Source: Ostrinia nubilalis
Lineage: Eukaryota > Arthropoda > Insecta > Lepidoptera > Crambidae
Length of the DNA stretch: 64,000 nt
Direction of reading: 5' to 3'
NCBI RefSeq assembly: GCF_963855985.1
Contig: NC_087104.1
Span: 11,408,001-11,472,000 of the forward strand
A model generated the notes under the pieces. The model was not told the origin of the DNA, searched no databases, and saw nothing but the letters and a program-made list of their open reading frames with translations. Each line of letters starts with the position of its first letter. The first letter of the stretch is position 1. The translations under genes were made by a program, and so were the position numbers. Positions 29,290 to 41,600 of the stretch are shown one piece after another.

Positions 29290-29600
29290 GTTCGTTCGTT
29301 TCAGCCAAATGACGTCCACTGCTGGACAAAGGCCTCCCCCAAGGTTTTCCACAATGAACAGTCCTGCGCTGCCCGCATCCAGGCTCTTCCCGCGACCTTA
29401 ACCAGATCGTCGGTCCAACTAGTAGGAGGCCTGCCCACGCTACGTCTTTCAGCCCGTGGTCACCACTCGAGAACTTTTCTGCCCCAACGGCCATCTTCTC
29501 TACGAGCTATGTGCCCCGTCCACTGCCACTTGATTTTAGCGATTCTGCGAGCTATATCGGTCAATTTAGTTCTCCTGCGGATCCCCAATATGGACGTGCT
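29290..29600 (-). mobile_element. RTE-like retrotransposon C-terminal region, antisense, at the torso 3' end
   Basis: Read on the minus strand it encodes [20 protein letters not shown], then TGHIARREDGRWGRKVLEW and the tail seen at 31690, the C-terminal end of a non-LTR polyprotein. Its upstream edge is about 29590-29600, directly after torso coding sequence, and the torso stop codon (29566) falls inside it in a different frame. Confidence 0.8.
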
Positions 29601-32600
29601 GAGTGCTGAAATGACGAACACTTGGAATATGAACATACTTGAGGTACATCTTGACGTATTTGTGCGCGGACAGCCGCGGCACGTCATCAGGATCGGGCTC
29701 AAACGTGAGGTAGTCTTCCGCGGACGCCGTGTCCAACAATTCGTCGAGGCGCGCGTGTAGCTGGACGAACGTCGGCCGCTCGCGCGCGTTCTGTCGCCAG
29801 CAAGAGAGTATTTCTTCATACCTGTATTGATAAATTAGATTGATTTATACGAAGATAAATAAAATGAAACTGCTTCAAATGCTCTATCAAAGCCTGTCTG
29901 TGTAGCAGTGACTTGATATTGTGGTAGCAGCAGTCACTGTGTCAGTGGCAGTGTGACGGTGCCAGTCGTGCCAGCGGACCTGGATCGAGTCTGGATCGCA
30001 GTGTTAGTGTCAGAATTGCCCGTCAGTGTCCTGTCATCTTTGCGTTTAAGAATTACATCCACCTGAACGCGACCAGTCGGAAAGACCTTGTTTTCTGTGG
30101 CCAACGCACCCGTTCACAGCTCTGAAGTTGCCAAAAACCCATTATATTCTCTAGAACTGACTCTCAGCTACGTTAATAGCTCTTATTCCGATTTAAAAAG
30201 TAGTTCAGGGATATTGCTATTTAAGGGGTTGTCGAGGCAGTGTCCTTTTTAGGCCTTTCTTTCTTTCCTTTCTTAAACGCAAACGCACCAGTTTCTAGTG
30301 AAGAAAAGCTACTTATCAATTATTATTTTTTTAGCATCAAGAACTTTTTTGAATAATTTGGAAGAGCATGTCGCCCGGCAAGCGGACGGTTGTGGGTTCA
30401 ATTCCCGTCTTAGGCAGTTCGATTTTTTCAAGTTACTTATGTATAATTTTCAAGTTACTTATCAATTGTTTTTCAGGACGTAGGTTGGCCGTAGTAAGGA
30501 CAATCTAGTCAGGTGGGGATTCTTGGATGGCTTAAACATGGAGTGCAGGTGCGGTTTTGTTCCCCAGTCGATGAAGCACCTGATGTCGTGCCCTGAGTGC
30601 CCAAGCAACTGCACTCAGGAGGATTTGATGAGTGCTATTGACAACGCGTCAACGCCACTCTTGTGGCGGAGTTTTGGGCTGACACTGTGTAGGTTTGTTG
30701 TCGACATAAAAAGAAGAAGAAGAATTGTTTTTTAGATTTTTTGATGGCTAGAAATCTCCCCTCGTATACTCACAGCGGTTGGGAGCAGTTGACGGGGCGC
30801 GGCATGCGGTACCCGGCGCGCAGCAGGCGCGGGCGGCACGCCGGCGTCCGGGCTGGGCCGTGTGTGTGTAGTGACGTGTACCAGGCCTGTTCATCTCCGC
30901 GAGTTTACATCGAAAACAAAACACTCACGATGGCCCACCTACAGGATACTATTCGACAAGGCCTCACATACGAGCGAACATTGACTCACGCACGCGTATT
31001 CTTGTGTATGATGGAAGAAAATAAAGAAAATGGTGTACTAAATACTGTGCAATATTTAACTGCCTAAATAATAATAAAAACACAGAATGTACTTTTTTAA
31101 GTTGCCTCAAGACACTGAGAGGTAAATAAGTAGTTAATATTATTCATGATAATTCATGCTAAATCATATTTTTCCTCCGCCATTTTCCGCAGTTTGGCAC
31201 CTCACGTCACATCATTTTACCGAAGTCAGCCCTATAGCTTCGGCGCAGTGCCGATCACTGACGTTTGTCAACAAAATGGTGCTTGACTCTTGAGACAGGC
31301 TAAATTACACCATATTGTTAATGACATTGAGCATACATTTTTTTAAATACCTTCGCGAAGTAAAACTTCTGTACGTAGTACTTATTATTATTCTGTGCGT
31401 GTACTCACAGCGGCTGGGAGCAGTTGGCGGGGCGCGGCATGCGGTACCCGGCGCGCAGCAGGCGCGGCAGGCGCGCGGGCGGCACGCCGGCGTACGGGCT
31501 GGCGCCCACGCTCACCACTTCCCACATCACCACGCCGAACGACCAACTACCCTCAAAAAAAGAAAATCATTTATTGTAGTGCCAAGTAAAACTTCTGTAC
31601 GTAGTACTTATTATTATTCTGTGCGTGTACTCACAGCGGCTGGGAGCAGTTGGGAACTTTAACATCAACAACACAGATTAAAAGTAAGAATGTACTACAA
31701 GTGGTACTACAAGTACTGGAATGGAGGCCGCGTACCGGAAAACGCAGCGTGGGACGTCCACCTACAAGGTGGACTGACGACATCGTAAAAGTAGCAGGGA
31801 AGCGCTGGATGCAGGCTGCTACCAATCGATCAACGTGGAAAGCATTAGGGGAGGCCTATGTTCAGCAGTGGACGTCCTATGGCTGAAATGATGATGATGA
31901 TGACTAAAAGTAGTTTTAACCAAAATTGGCCACCGCGCAGCATGGGTCATGCTCTGTGGTAATAAAACCCAGAACATGACGCTGTTATTCTGCGGAAGTC
32001 AAACATAGAGAGATCAATTATACTTAATTGTTAAATAGGCTAGATTCCTAAACAAAATGGTGAAAACGGGCATTAGTCCGTCAATTATATTATAAAAAAA
32101 TTGGGCACGTATATTTTTATTTGTCAATCAAACAAATAATTACGAAGTTATGATGCGTTAAAGTTCCGCGTGACGTCACAAAGTGCTATACTTTTAAGCA
32201 CGCCTTGACGTCAGGGGCCTCTTCTTTAGAACATTGGCGCGCTTTATCTCTTACAATTTTCGTTAGTTTGAAAAAGTGAAAAATACGTATCGAGTATTTT
32301 TTGATAAGTTAGCCGATGGACTAATTCAAACTTGCTTTTTTTTATCCAGGAAGCATCCCTATTGTCTAATGGTTCGAAGGCAATAAATACATTTTTTTTT
32401 TTTTTTTTTTTTTATTGTACACTGATCCCTATTGTTCTGTTTTGTCTAACTTTCTGGTTAGCTGGAAAAGAATGCCACATGGCATTAAGCTCGCCTGTTG
32501 TACCACTGTTTTTTATGTGTGCAATAAAGATTTTAAAGAAATAAATAAATATTGAACAGTATGTAACTGCCAACAACTCATTAATATACCGATTGGAATA

Positions 32601-35600
32601 TTAAATTGACTACACAATTTTGTATGGGTCATTGACAGTCATACTCCTTTCATCTAAGCTATTCCAGACTAAAAGCCACGTTAATATTAACGGAACATTC
32701 AACTCAAATAAGTACAAGTTCAACTTACACATCGCTCTGAGTAGTGTAAATCCTTCGGGTCAGCGATTCTGGCGCCATCCACTTCATGGGCAACTTGCCG
32801 TTCCCTTTCTGCTTATACAAGTTTTCTTCATACACGTCTCTGGACAGCCCGAAGTCTGCGATCTTCAGCGTTCTATCACTGGTCACCAGAACATTCCTCG
32901 CGGCCAAGTCTCTATGGACCAGCCTGTTTGCCGCCAAGAACTCCATGCCCATGGCAATTTGCCGGCAGAAGGACAGCAGATCTCTCGTGGTCAACTCCGT
33001 GCCACATGCCCCTTGAAGCTCATATAAATTATTCGCCACCAGTTTGGAGTCCTCGCCTTGGAGCGGAAACTTGAATAAATCCTTGCGGTAATCGTACCCG
33101 TCGATGTTGTTGTTGAAGTATTTTGTGTTTCGCTTGGTCACCATAAAGTCCCAGCAGCATCTGAAAGAAATTAGTGTGACAATGAAATAGGCTAGTAGGT
33201 ATTTAAATTCTGAGAAAGTTTGATTCATAATTAAGGGGATATACAGGGTGGAATTTTGTAATGCCACCTGGAGGGAAACTACTCTTAATAGAAAATTTTA
33301 CTCAAAGAAAACATTGTTTTATTTTTGAAAAGAAGTAGAAATGCATTCAAATATTTCCCAAAAGGACATCATCCATTTTGGTCCAAAATCAAAAGTGCCG
33401 GCCAAAAACTAAAAGTGCTGTATTCTGATAGAATACGTCCGCCTTAGCATTTATTACTATGGCACCAAAGCTGTAGCACCACTGTGCATCTGTCTGTGTA
33501 TTTGAGTTATAAAAATATATGAAACGACTGACTTTGATCTCAAATACTACGACGCACAGTGGTGCTACAGCTTTGGTGTCATAGTAACAAATTCTAAGGC
33601 GGACGTATTCTGTCAGAATACAGCACTTTTTTTTTATTGGCCGACATTTTTGATTTTGAACAAAAAATGTATGAATCGTCGATGAATTTTAGATCTCAAA
33701 TACTCGACGCACAGTGGTGCTACAGCTTTGGTTCCATAGTAACAAATGCTAAGGCGAACGTATTCTGTCAGAATACAGCACTTTTTTTTGTTGGCCGACA
33801 CTTTTGATTTTGAACAAAAAATGTATGAATAGTCGATGACTTTTAGATCTCAAATACTCGACGCACAGTGGAGCTACGGCTTTGGTGCCATAGTAACAAA
33901 TGCTAAGGCAGACGTATTCTGTCAGAATACAGCACTTTTTTTTGTTTGCCGGCACTTTTGATTTTGGACCAAAAATATATGAAACGTGGATGATGTCCTT
34001 TGCTTGCCACACCCGGGAATCGAACCAACTAAAATCTGTTAAAAATTACACCCTGTATTTTATTGCATCGATCGTTAGGGTTAAGTATAAGGATGAAATC
34101 TCCCTAACAAACTTAATAAATCAAATGAAAGGAAAGCTATGAAATCTTTAATGGTTTTAATTATATACGGAAAATTGGATGGTGTTGTGGTGAATTTTCG
34201 TAAATTTTTTGAAAATCTTTGAATGCAGCTCTTTCATTTAAAAAATAAAGGAATGTTTTCTTCGAGTAAAATGTTCTAGTATCTTCAGTATTAAGAGTAC
34301 TTTCCCTCCAGGTGGCATTACAAACTTCCATCCTGTATAGATTTAGATGTCCTACTGGGATTTGTCAGTTGTCTTACCTAAGGTAGCTGAGCAAGTCTCC
34401 CCTGCTGCAGTACTCGGCCACGATGTAGGGCTTGCGGCCGCTGGAGCAGCCCACCAGGCTGACCACGTGCGGGTGTGCGCCTACGCTCTTCATCACCTTG
34501 ATCTCAGTGCGGAATGATCGGATCTCATCTAGGGATGGGAAATCTGCAAAGCGAATATCGTCTGAAGATCAGTTTTATTCCTTTTACGAGTACCTACTGA
34601 TGATATGAAATATCAAAATTTCTGATGAACTCTGGAAGGAGAGTTTGTGCTGTCTATGGTATATTAGAACGTTATTTCCAGTATCTAAATGATATTATTA
34701 GGCATTTTTCGGTTGATCTAGGGTGGTCCTCCTCTCCTAATTGCCGTGCCCTACAGGACCCATAATGTTCTAATTTTAAGTACCTACCTACATAATGGAT
34801 GCAATAAAATATTGAGTATTAATCTACCTTAAAAGTGGGGGTGTGGACCTGTCTAATTACCTTTGAGCATTTTCACAGCGACCTCCATCCCGACCGGAGC
34901 CAGAGTGCCCCTCCGGATAACGTCAAACGCACCTTTCCCTATTACTTCGTGGAGGAGCAAGCTCTCTGAGGGCAGTTCTCACGCATCCTGACTCGTCGCG
35001 GCCTCGGCATCCCCCATTTCCTTGCGACTTGTCAAATGACGCAACGACGTCGCAACCTTATGACCTTAGTATTAGTGTTTACCTTTCAGCATTTTCACAG
35101 CGACCTCCTTGCCCAGCGATGCCAATGTGCCCCTTCGGACGACGCCGAAAGCGCCCTCTCTTATGACCTCGTGGAGGAGCAGGCTTTCGGAACTCAGCTC
35201 CCAAGCGTCTTGGTTCGTCGTGGCCTCCGCGTCCTCCGCCTCCTTGCGCGACTTGTCAAATGATATCGCAACCTTATGACCTTAGTATTAGTGTTTACCT
35301 TTCAGCATCTTCACAGCTACCTCCTTGCCCAGCGATGCCAATGTGCCCCTTCGGACGACGCCGAAAGCACCTTCTCCTATGACCTCGTGGAGGAGCAGGC
35401 TGTCGGAACTCAACTCCCAAACATCTTGGCTGGCCGTGGCCTTGGCGTCCCCCGCCTTACCCGCCTCCTTGCGCGGCTTTTCAAACGGTTCCTGCTGGAT
35501 AGAGGCCAAGGATTAGGTACCTGATGGTAAGCGATCACTATTTTATAAGAAATCACTGTCAAAAGAGTTACTGATGGGCTTTTTAGACCGCTTTTTTTAC

Positions 35601-38600
35601 TTAAAGACCTCAATGTTGCATTAGGTAAAAAATACTTAATGAGGAATGACCCGACCCACAAACGGTTGGTAATAAATACCCGTGTCTCGATAGCCATTTC
35701 AGTAGATAATGTTCAAGGATTTTACGCTAACATACGATCCATTTGCAAATAAGAAATAATACATACTTATAAAACGTGATGTTTATAACCTTTCTTGATT
35801 TATGAGTTCATTGAGTCCAGTTCACCTCCAAGTCTAGCCAAACACGATAAATATTTTCCAACTAGCCAAATACGATAATATTTTCGCTCCATCATGTTGG
35901 AAATCGACCAAGTTACGAACTCGACTATAGGTAAGCATAAGAATATAAGTTTGTCATATTTTTCGTCCGAATCAGCCTTGTGAAGTTGCACTTACAGGGA
36001 AGTAGATATGTTGCATCCTGTTCGCTTGGCGCCTTCGCCACAGCAGTAACACAACCGCAGCCACGACGCCCAGGCCCACCAGTGCTCCCCACGTGCCGCC
36101 CAGCGCTGGGCCCAGGTTTACACCAGACGGTACTTTTACTGGAGAGAGCACGACGAATTGATTGAGAGACATTTTTACCAGCAAAGATGGGACTGCAGCA
36201 AAAACCTTACCTCGAAGCAGATGAGATCAGAAGCTGTTGTCAATGAACGATTTGATTTGCTAGATGACTTTCCTTAAGCATTATTATTCTTGACATCAGA
36301 TGTTAGTGAGTGGTATTGAGTTACCAGCAGATGATGATGCTGATGATGACTTAGAACCATTACCTCAAGCTGATGACTTCGGCGTAGTTTTAGCAAGAAA
36401 CACACATAAGTGATACAAACAAAAAGGAAATACTTAGTTAAAGGTATTAGAAGTTGGAAGAATTAGAAGGTGATGAATGGTGATGATGAATCGTAATCAC
36501 ACTTACTAGGAAACTGGGCCCTGCTGCTGGTGTAGACCCGTCTCTTCTCCAGAACTGAAGCGATGACTACTAGATACAACCCACTGTCTTCTATATCTTC
36601 GAACACTACCGATGTTACGTTCTGGTAACAATATAACAGTTTATTAAAATTTTCTTGCGATTAGAGTAGCTTCTCAACTGAATTAGGGTAAACCGACAGT
36701 CATTGGACGCTGCCAGTCATTGGACAAAACAACCCTTGAATTTTCTTAAAATGAATATTCCTTATAATACAATGAATATTCCTTCAAAAACACCCTTTCC
36801 TTTTATCTTATCTATCTCCTATAAATATTACAGAGTATTACACTTGAAAATTTCGACGGTTTCATCCAGTTTCTAAGTAGCTCGGATGGAAGAACAGTCG
36901 CCCGGCAAGCGAAAGGTCGTGGGTTCGATTCACGCCTTAGGCAGTTCTATTTTTTCAAGTTGTTTATTTTTGATTAAAAGTTTAGATAGTACGTTGTAAC
37001 AACATGTACTCAAGACTGTACTCGCGCCAATTTTCTCCAGATACGAAACAAGTATATAATAAGATGATAAATTATTTTGGTGAAGACGTGCATGTGATGA
37101 AAATAGGAAAACATCTTGTGATCAAAAATTTTAAGGGGTGATTTATTAAATGCTACGCAAATAAATAAGAATCAGAGATGGGCCATTGTGACCTGACAGA
37201 AAATGATATCTCGGAAGTTTGGATAACTTGATGACGTCAGATCTAATAACTTTAGGCTGAGTTGCACCATCTTACTTTAAACTATAAAATTAACCGGTGT
37301 TTTTTGTATGGACTTTGACGGATTTTTGGACGTTTGTTAAAGTTAAAGTAAGATGGTGCAGCAACTCAGCCTTAATGTCAAAGATTTCGTACGTACCTAG
37401 TTTCGTACTAGTTTCGTCGTAGGCCACTGACTAATTTGAAAGAAAACTTAGGACCATGGGCGCCGTATGATGTCGGGGCAGACTTGCACCTCGGGGCAAG
37501 CTTGACTAACCAGGAGTAAAAGAAGTGTATGAAAGAATACTTACCCCGGGAACCTTTATGCTCCTTTTAACGTGTTTTGCTACAAGTGTGACGTTGAAGG
37601 CGAGAGGCTGGTGGAAATAGGTCCAGTTCACGGACACATCCCACCCGTGCTCGGCAGGGTCGGCCTTGACTGACAGGTTATGAGCCCTTTCGTAATCTGC
37701 GTAAGAACAATTTGGCCGCTTGTAAACATCCGTTTTTTACCGGACTAGGGCCCGATTTTTTTGCCAGATTTAGCGGTGGGTGGTGTATGGTTTATAATGA
37801 ACGTGTGCACATGCATCGGACATAGGTCCGGCGCGAAAATTGCCAGCAAACAAAGGATATCCGTTTTTTGATTTTGATAATTTGACGGTCCGACGTCCGG
37901 TGAAAAAACAGATGTTTACAAACAAGCGGCCTTTGAAATCTTATTCAGTTACTTAAAAATGCTATTTTTGACTAACATAAAAAAACTACAACACTTATGT
38001 TTTGTGGTGTTTGTGGTGAAGAGAATTGGATTTTTTTGTAATACTTTCTAAGTAATGTTTTGTTTATACAAACATTGATTTGATTGACGGGTCGCTCACC
38101 TATACAATCTTTCATGTTCACACAGTCTGGTGTGTGGTAGGAGAAATGCGTGACTCCATACTTCCCGATTAACCGAACTTGGCACTTCTCTCCCATTGGC
38201 AATCCGCTCACTTCCATGCTTGTACTTTCGTTCGGCTAGAAATTTACAATATGACTTGTTATTATTTGTATTAAGTACCTACCTACTGATCCATTATCTA
38301 ATTTATTAGATGAAAACTTACCCAAATCTTAAATTCTGTTTTTCCGCTGCAAAAGTTCACGAAATCGAAACAGCCGTCTTCAGCTATTGGAAAAATCAGG
38401 AAAACATTAGTTTTCACGAATTTGAAACACAGACTTTTTTCTTTTAGGCCTGGTTGAGCACACAGCTGCACAGCAATAATCGCGCGGTTTCTGGGTGGTT
38501 TTCATTGGCGAGGCACTGAAGCGGTAACCGTTCAGTAACATTCTGATGCAAATGTACGAGAACTGTGCAGTTTCGCCGTGACTGAACTACTAGGCCTTGT

Positions 38601-41600
38601 TCAGAGGGCTTGGTGTGAGTTTACATCAAACCGTCACTAACGAGCGCGTTAAAAAAATGTATGAAGAATTCAGTTCTTGAAAGTTTCCACTAGGGGCGCT
38701 GTACAATCCGTCATACATTTCGTTCGTTCGTTTCAGCCAAATGAAGTCCACAGCTGGACAAAGGCCTCCTCCAAGGTTTTCCACAATGCACGTCATATGC
38801 ACGACATCGAATGCGTTTGACGTAAACTCACACTACCTACGCCCCCAGTTACTTAAAATTCTTATCCTAAAGTCTTACCATCAAGCGGCTCCCAACTGAC
38901 AAGAGCGCTGACTGCGGAAGTGCCATTCACGACCTGGTGTTTCTGTGTCACTTTAATGCTGTAGTTTCTGCTCATCACGTCCCCTGTCTGGTTCCAAGAT
39001 CGTACGACGGGTCCCCGAAGCCAGGGCGAGTGGTTCCCGTCGAACGAGATTAAAGTAGTCCAGGTTTGGTATTCACCAGAGGAGATGTCAACTTTGCTCA
39101 ACTGTTTGTTGTTGTTTTCTAACAGGTCGTAGGGTAACTGGAAATGAGTTATCATACTTAATATAATGTACTAGCATTAAACGAGGCACAGCTTGCTCGG
39201 GTAGAATTTAAGGCTGGCTGGGTTGCACCATCTTACTTTAACTTTGACAAACGTCAAAAATCTGTCAAACTCCATACAGATCGAAGGATATAGGATGAAA
39301 TACCTGTTTACCTATAGAACCCACACTAGCTATACCTACCTATCACTCTCAATTCCACGTAAATTCCATGAATAGAGGAAAAGTCAAAGAACCTAAATAA
39401 CAGTTTGCTAGTTGATAACATTGTTGTAGGTACTTATTACCTACTTATCTGAACGATGTGGAAGTTATTTTGGTGCACTTTGCACCAATAGCTTTGAAAT
39501 CGAATGCAATATTTATTAGGGAAAACGGTCTATGCACGAATACGGGTAAATTTGCGTACCTATCTAGCTGCATTCATGAACCGTAAAATCATTTAAAATA
39601 CAGCTTTCATTGTTATTATTTTATGGTAGGCACTACTTACTAAGTAGGTAGGTAGTTAGTTATTTGAAAGAGTAAGGTGATGATGATGACTGATGAGCAT
39701 GACGGCCGAATATCTAAGCGGAGCGGAGAGGAGAAATGTTTTAAAATAATAAACAATCATTTTCATTAATATTGAAGAAACCTTGGAGAGGACAGCGGGC
39801 CTGAGTACCTTGGTACTATTACTTATTCTGTGCCTGAGTGTTCGAGTCATATACAACTTATTGTCTCTATTTAAATGGGTTGTGATCCTATTGATATACA
39901 ATTCAAATGTATCGAGTTGTGGAAAGCCTGTGAAATAATATGATATACTCAAACTTACATAATCTCCTTCTATGGCAGCAGGGTGGATCTTGGTGAGGAC
40001 TGTCAGCCTTCGCACCCCAGGGTCGTCTATGGGCTCTATACCATAAATAATCTTCGACGGGTAAGTGCACCTCGCTTCTATATTTGGTGGTTTCTTGTCC
40101 TGGTACTTAGTCGAATCTAAAAATAACATCATGTCATGAATGCTGGGGCCACACTAGCGGCTAACGTCAATGCCCACTAGCGCGATAATTATTGCGACAC
40201 TGACGTAGTGTGATGTGGCCGCTTCATCGCATTAATTCTCGCGTTAATCTCTGATGTACCGCCACTTGAGCTATGCCAAGTCAGTCAGTCTGTCAGTTCA
40301 GCCAACTGACGTCCACTGCTGGACAAAGGCCTCCTCCAAGATTTCCACAATGAACGGTCCTGCGCTGCCCGCATCCAGGCTCTTCCCGCGACCTTCACCA
40401 GATCTATCGCCAAACAGCAATGTTATTGCCGTTGTCAAATTATCGCGTTAAGTCGTGGCTACGTCGTGGCTACATGTACGGTTAACGTCCATCATCGCAA
40501 TAATTAATGGTATTTTTCGTTAGTGTGGCTCCAGCATAAAAGTTTAGTTGAAGGATTTGAAACATTAAATGCGGTCTGCGGTCAGGTCAAAGTATAGAAA
40601 GCCCGCACCATGAAGTATGATTGACACTTTCTCACCGCGTAGACCCCATTATGTGTGACATGTCATTAAAACTATGTACATAAAATGTTATTTGTTTAAA
40701 AAAATGCGTTTAACTTACTAATGAAATTTATATGGCAGTTTTCTGCTGAAAACGGGGTGGACTGAAACAAAAAACAAACTCATGAAAGTTTCATTCATGG
40801 AAAGTTATGCTCCACGTTCCGCACCTTCGATTGTAGGTAATATAAATTCAAAAAGACTCGGAGGCAACAACAAGTCGGTTTGTTTTTTAAGTGTTTGTGC
40901 TACCAAAATACTTTATTGCTACGGAGGATTTTGTTCCTACCTATGTTGTACCGATTCCAACGGAATGCAAAATTTCCGTGGTATTTTGGACTATGGCCAC
41001 CCAAATTAGGATCTGTAATTGCTTGGCAGCAGCAAAAGCTATCTTTGGTCATGAGCTTCTGTTTACGAGACCCCATGGCATGCGATTGACTCGTGCGCAC
41101 CTCGGTTTGTCAACACCACAACCGAAATAAATGTTATTGCCATTCCTAAGAGTTCTCGCGATTCTTCAACTCGATTATAAAGTCCAAAATCCTTGATTTA
41201 TTACTTAGGTAGCTTGTATCTGACCTTTAAACAGAATAAGAGATAAAGAAGTAGTTAGTTGTTTGTGTACATTTGCAAGTATTTTGTTGCGATAATTATT
41301 AATCTTCTTTGGATCATCGTCGCTAGACTACGCAAGTTTAGTGTGTTCATAGGTAAATAGCTGAGAATATCCAATTTTCATAATCGCTACCCCCATGATT
41401 AGGCTAATTATTCAGCATAATTTCTAATTATATTCTTATTCAAATAATTTTGTAACACAGTTCATTCATTATTGAGTACTTAGTTGTGTTTCAGGTATTT
41501 ATAGTGCATTGTTAAAAAAATAGTGATTTTCTTGTTATGCAACGCGAACGCCTTTTGATCAATTAGGACTTAGTAAAATTAGAAAGACGTTTTCACATTT

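Larger units (their letters stand above)
21800..29565. other. Intergenic region without a recognisable gene
   Basis: AT-rich spacer between the convergent 3' ends of RME-8 (+) and torso (-). Apart from the elements listed separately (23980, 25186-27890, 29040-29600) I see no exon-like GC-rich block and no ORF with family resemblance. 22884-23120 has the outline of another small element (GGGTGTCCCAAAA at the left, GGGACATTCTGTA at the right). Confidence 0.6.

Noticed and set aside
29266..29760. 164-codon plus-strand ORF
   Set aside because: Antisense of the RTE tail and of the last torso exon.
32332..32544. 70-codon ORF with poly-F run
   Set aside because: Created by a long poly-T tract in a torso intron.
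34861..35494. Mutually exclusive alternative torso exons
   Set aside because: Extra copies lack the exon start and a usable acceptor, and one has an in-frame stop.
40880..41130. Protein gene on the plus strand
   Set aside because: Three overlapping frames are open, none resembles a family I know, and it lies in a torso intron without splice context.
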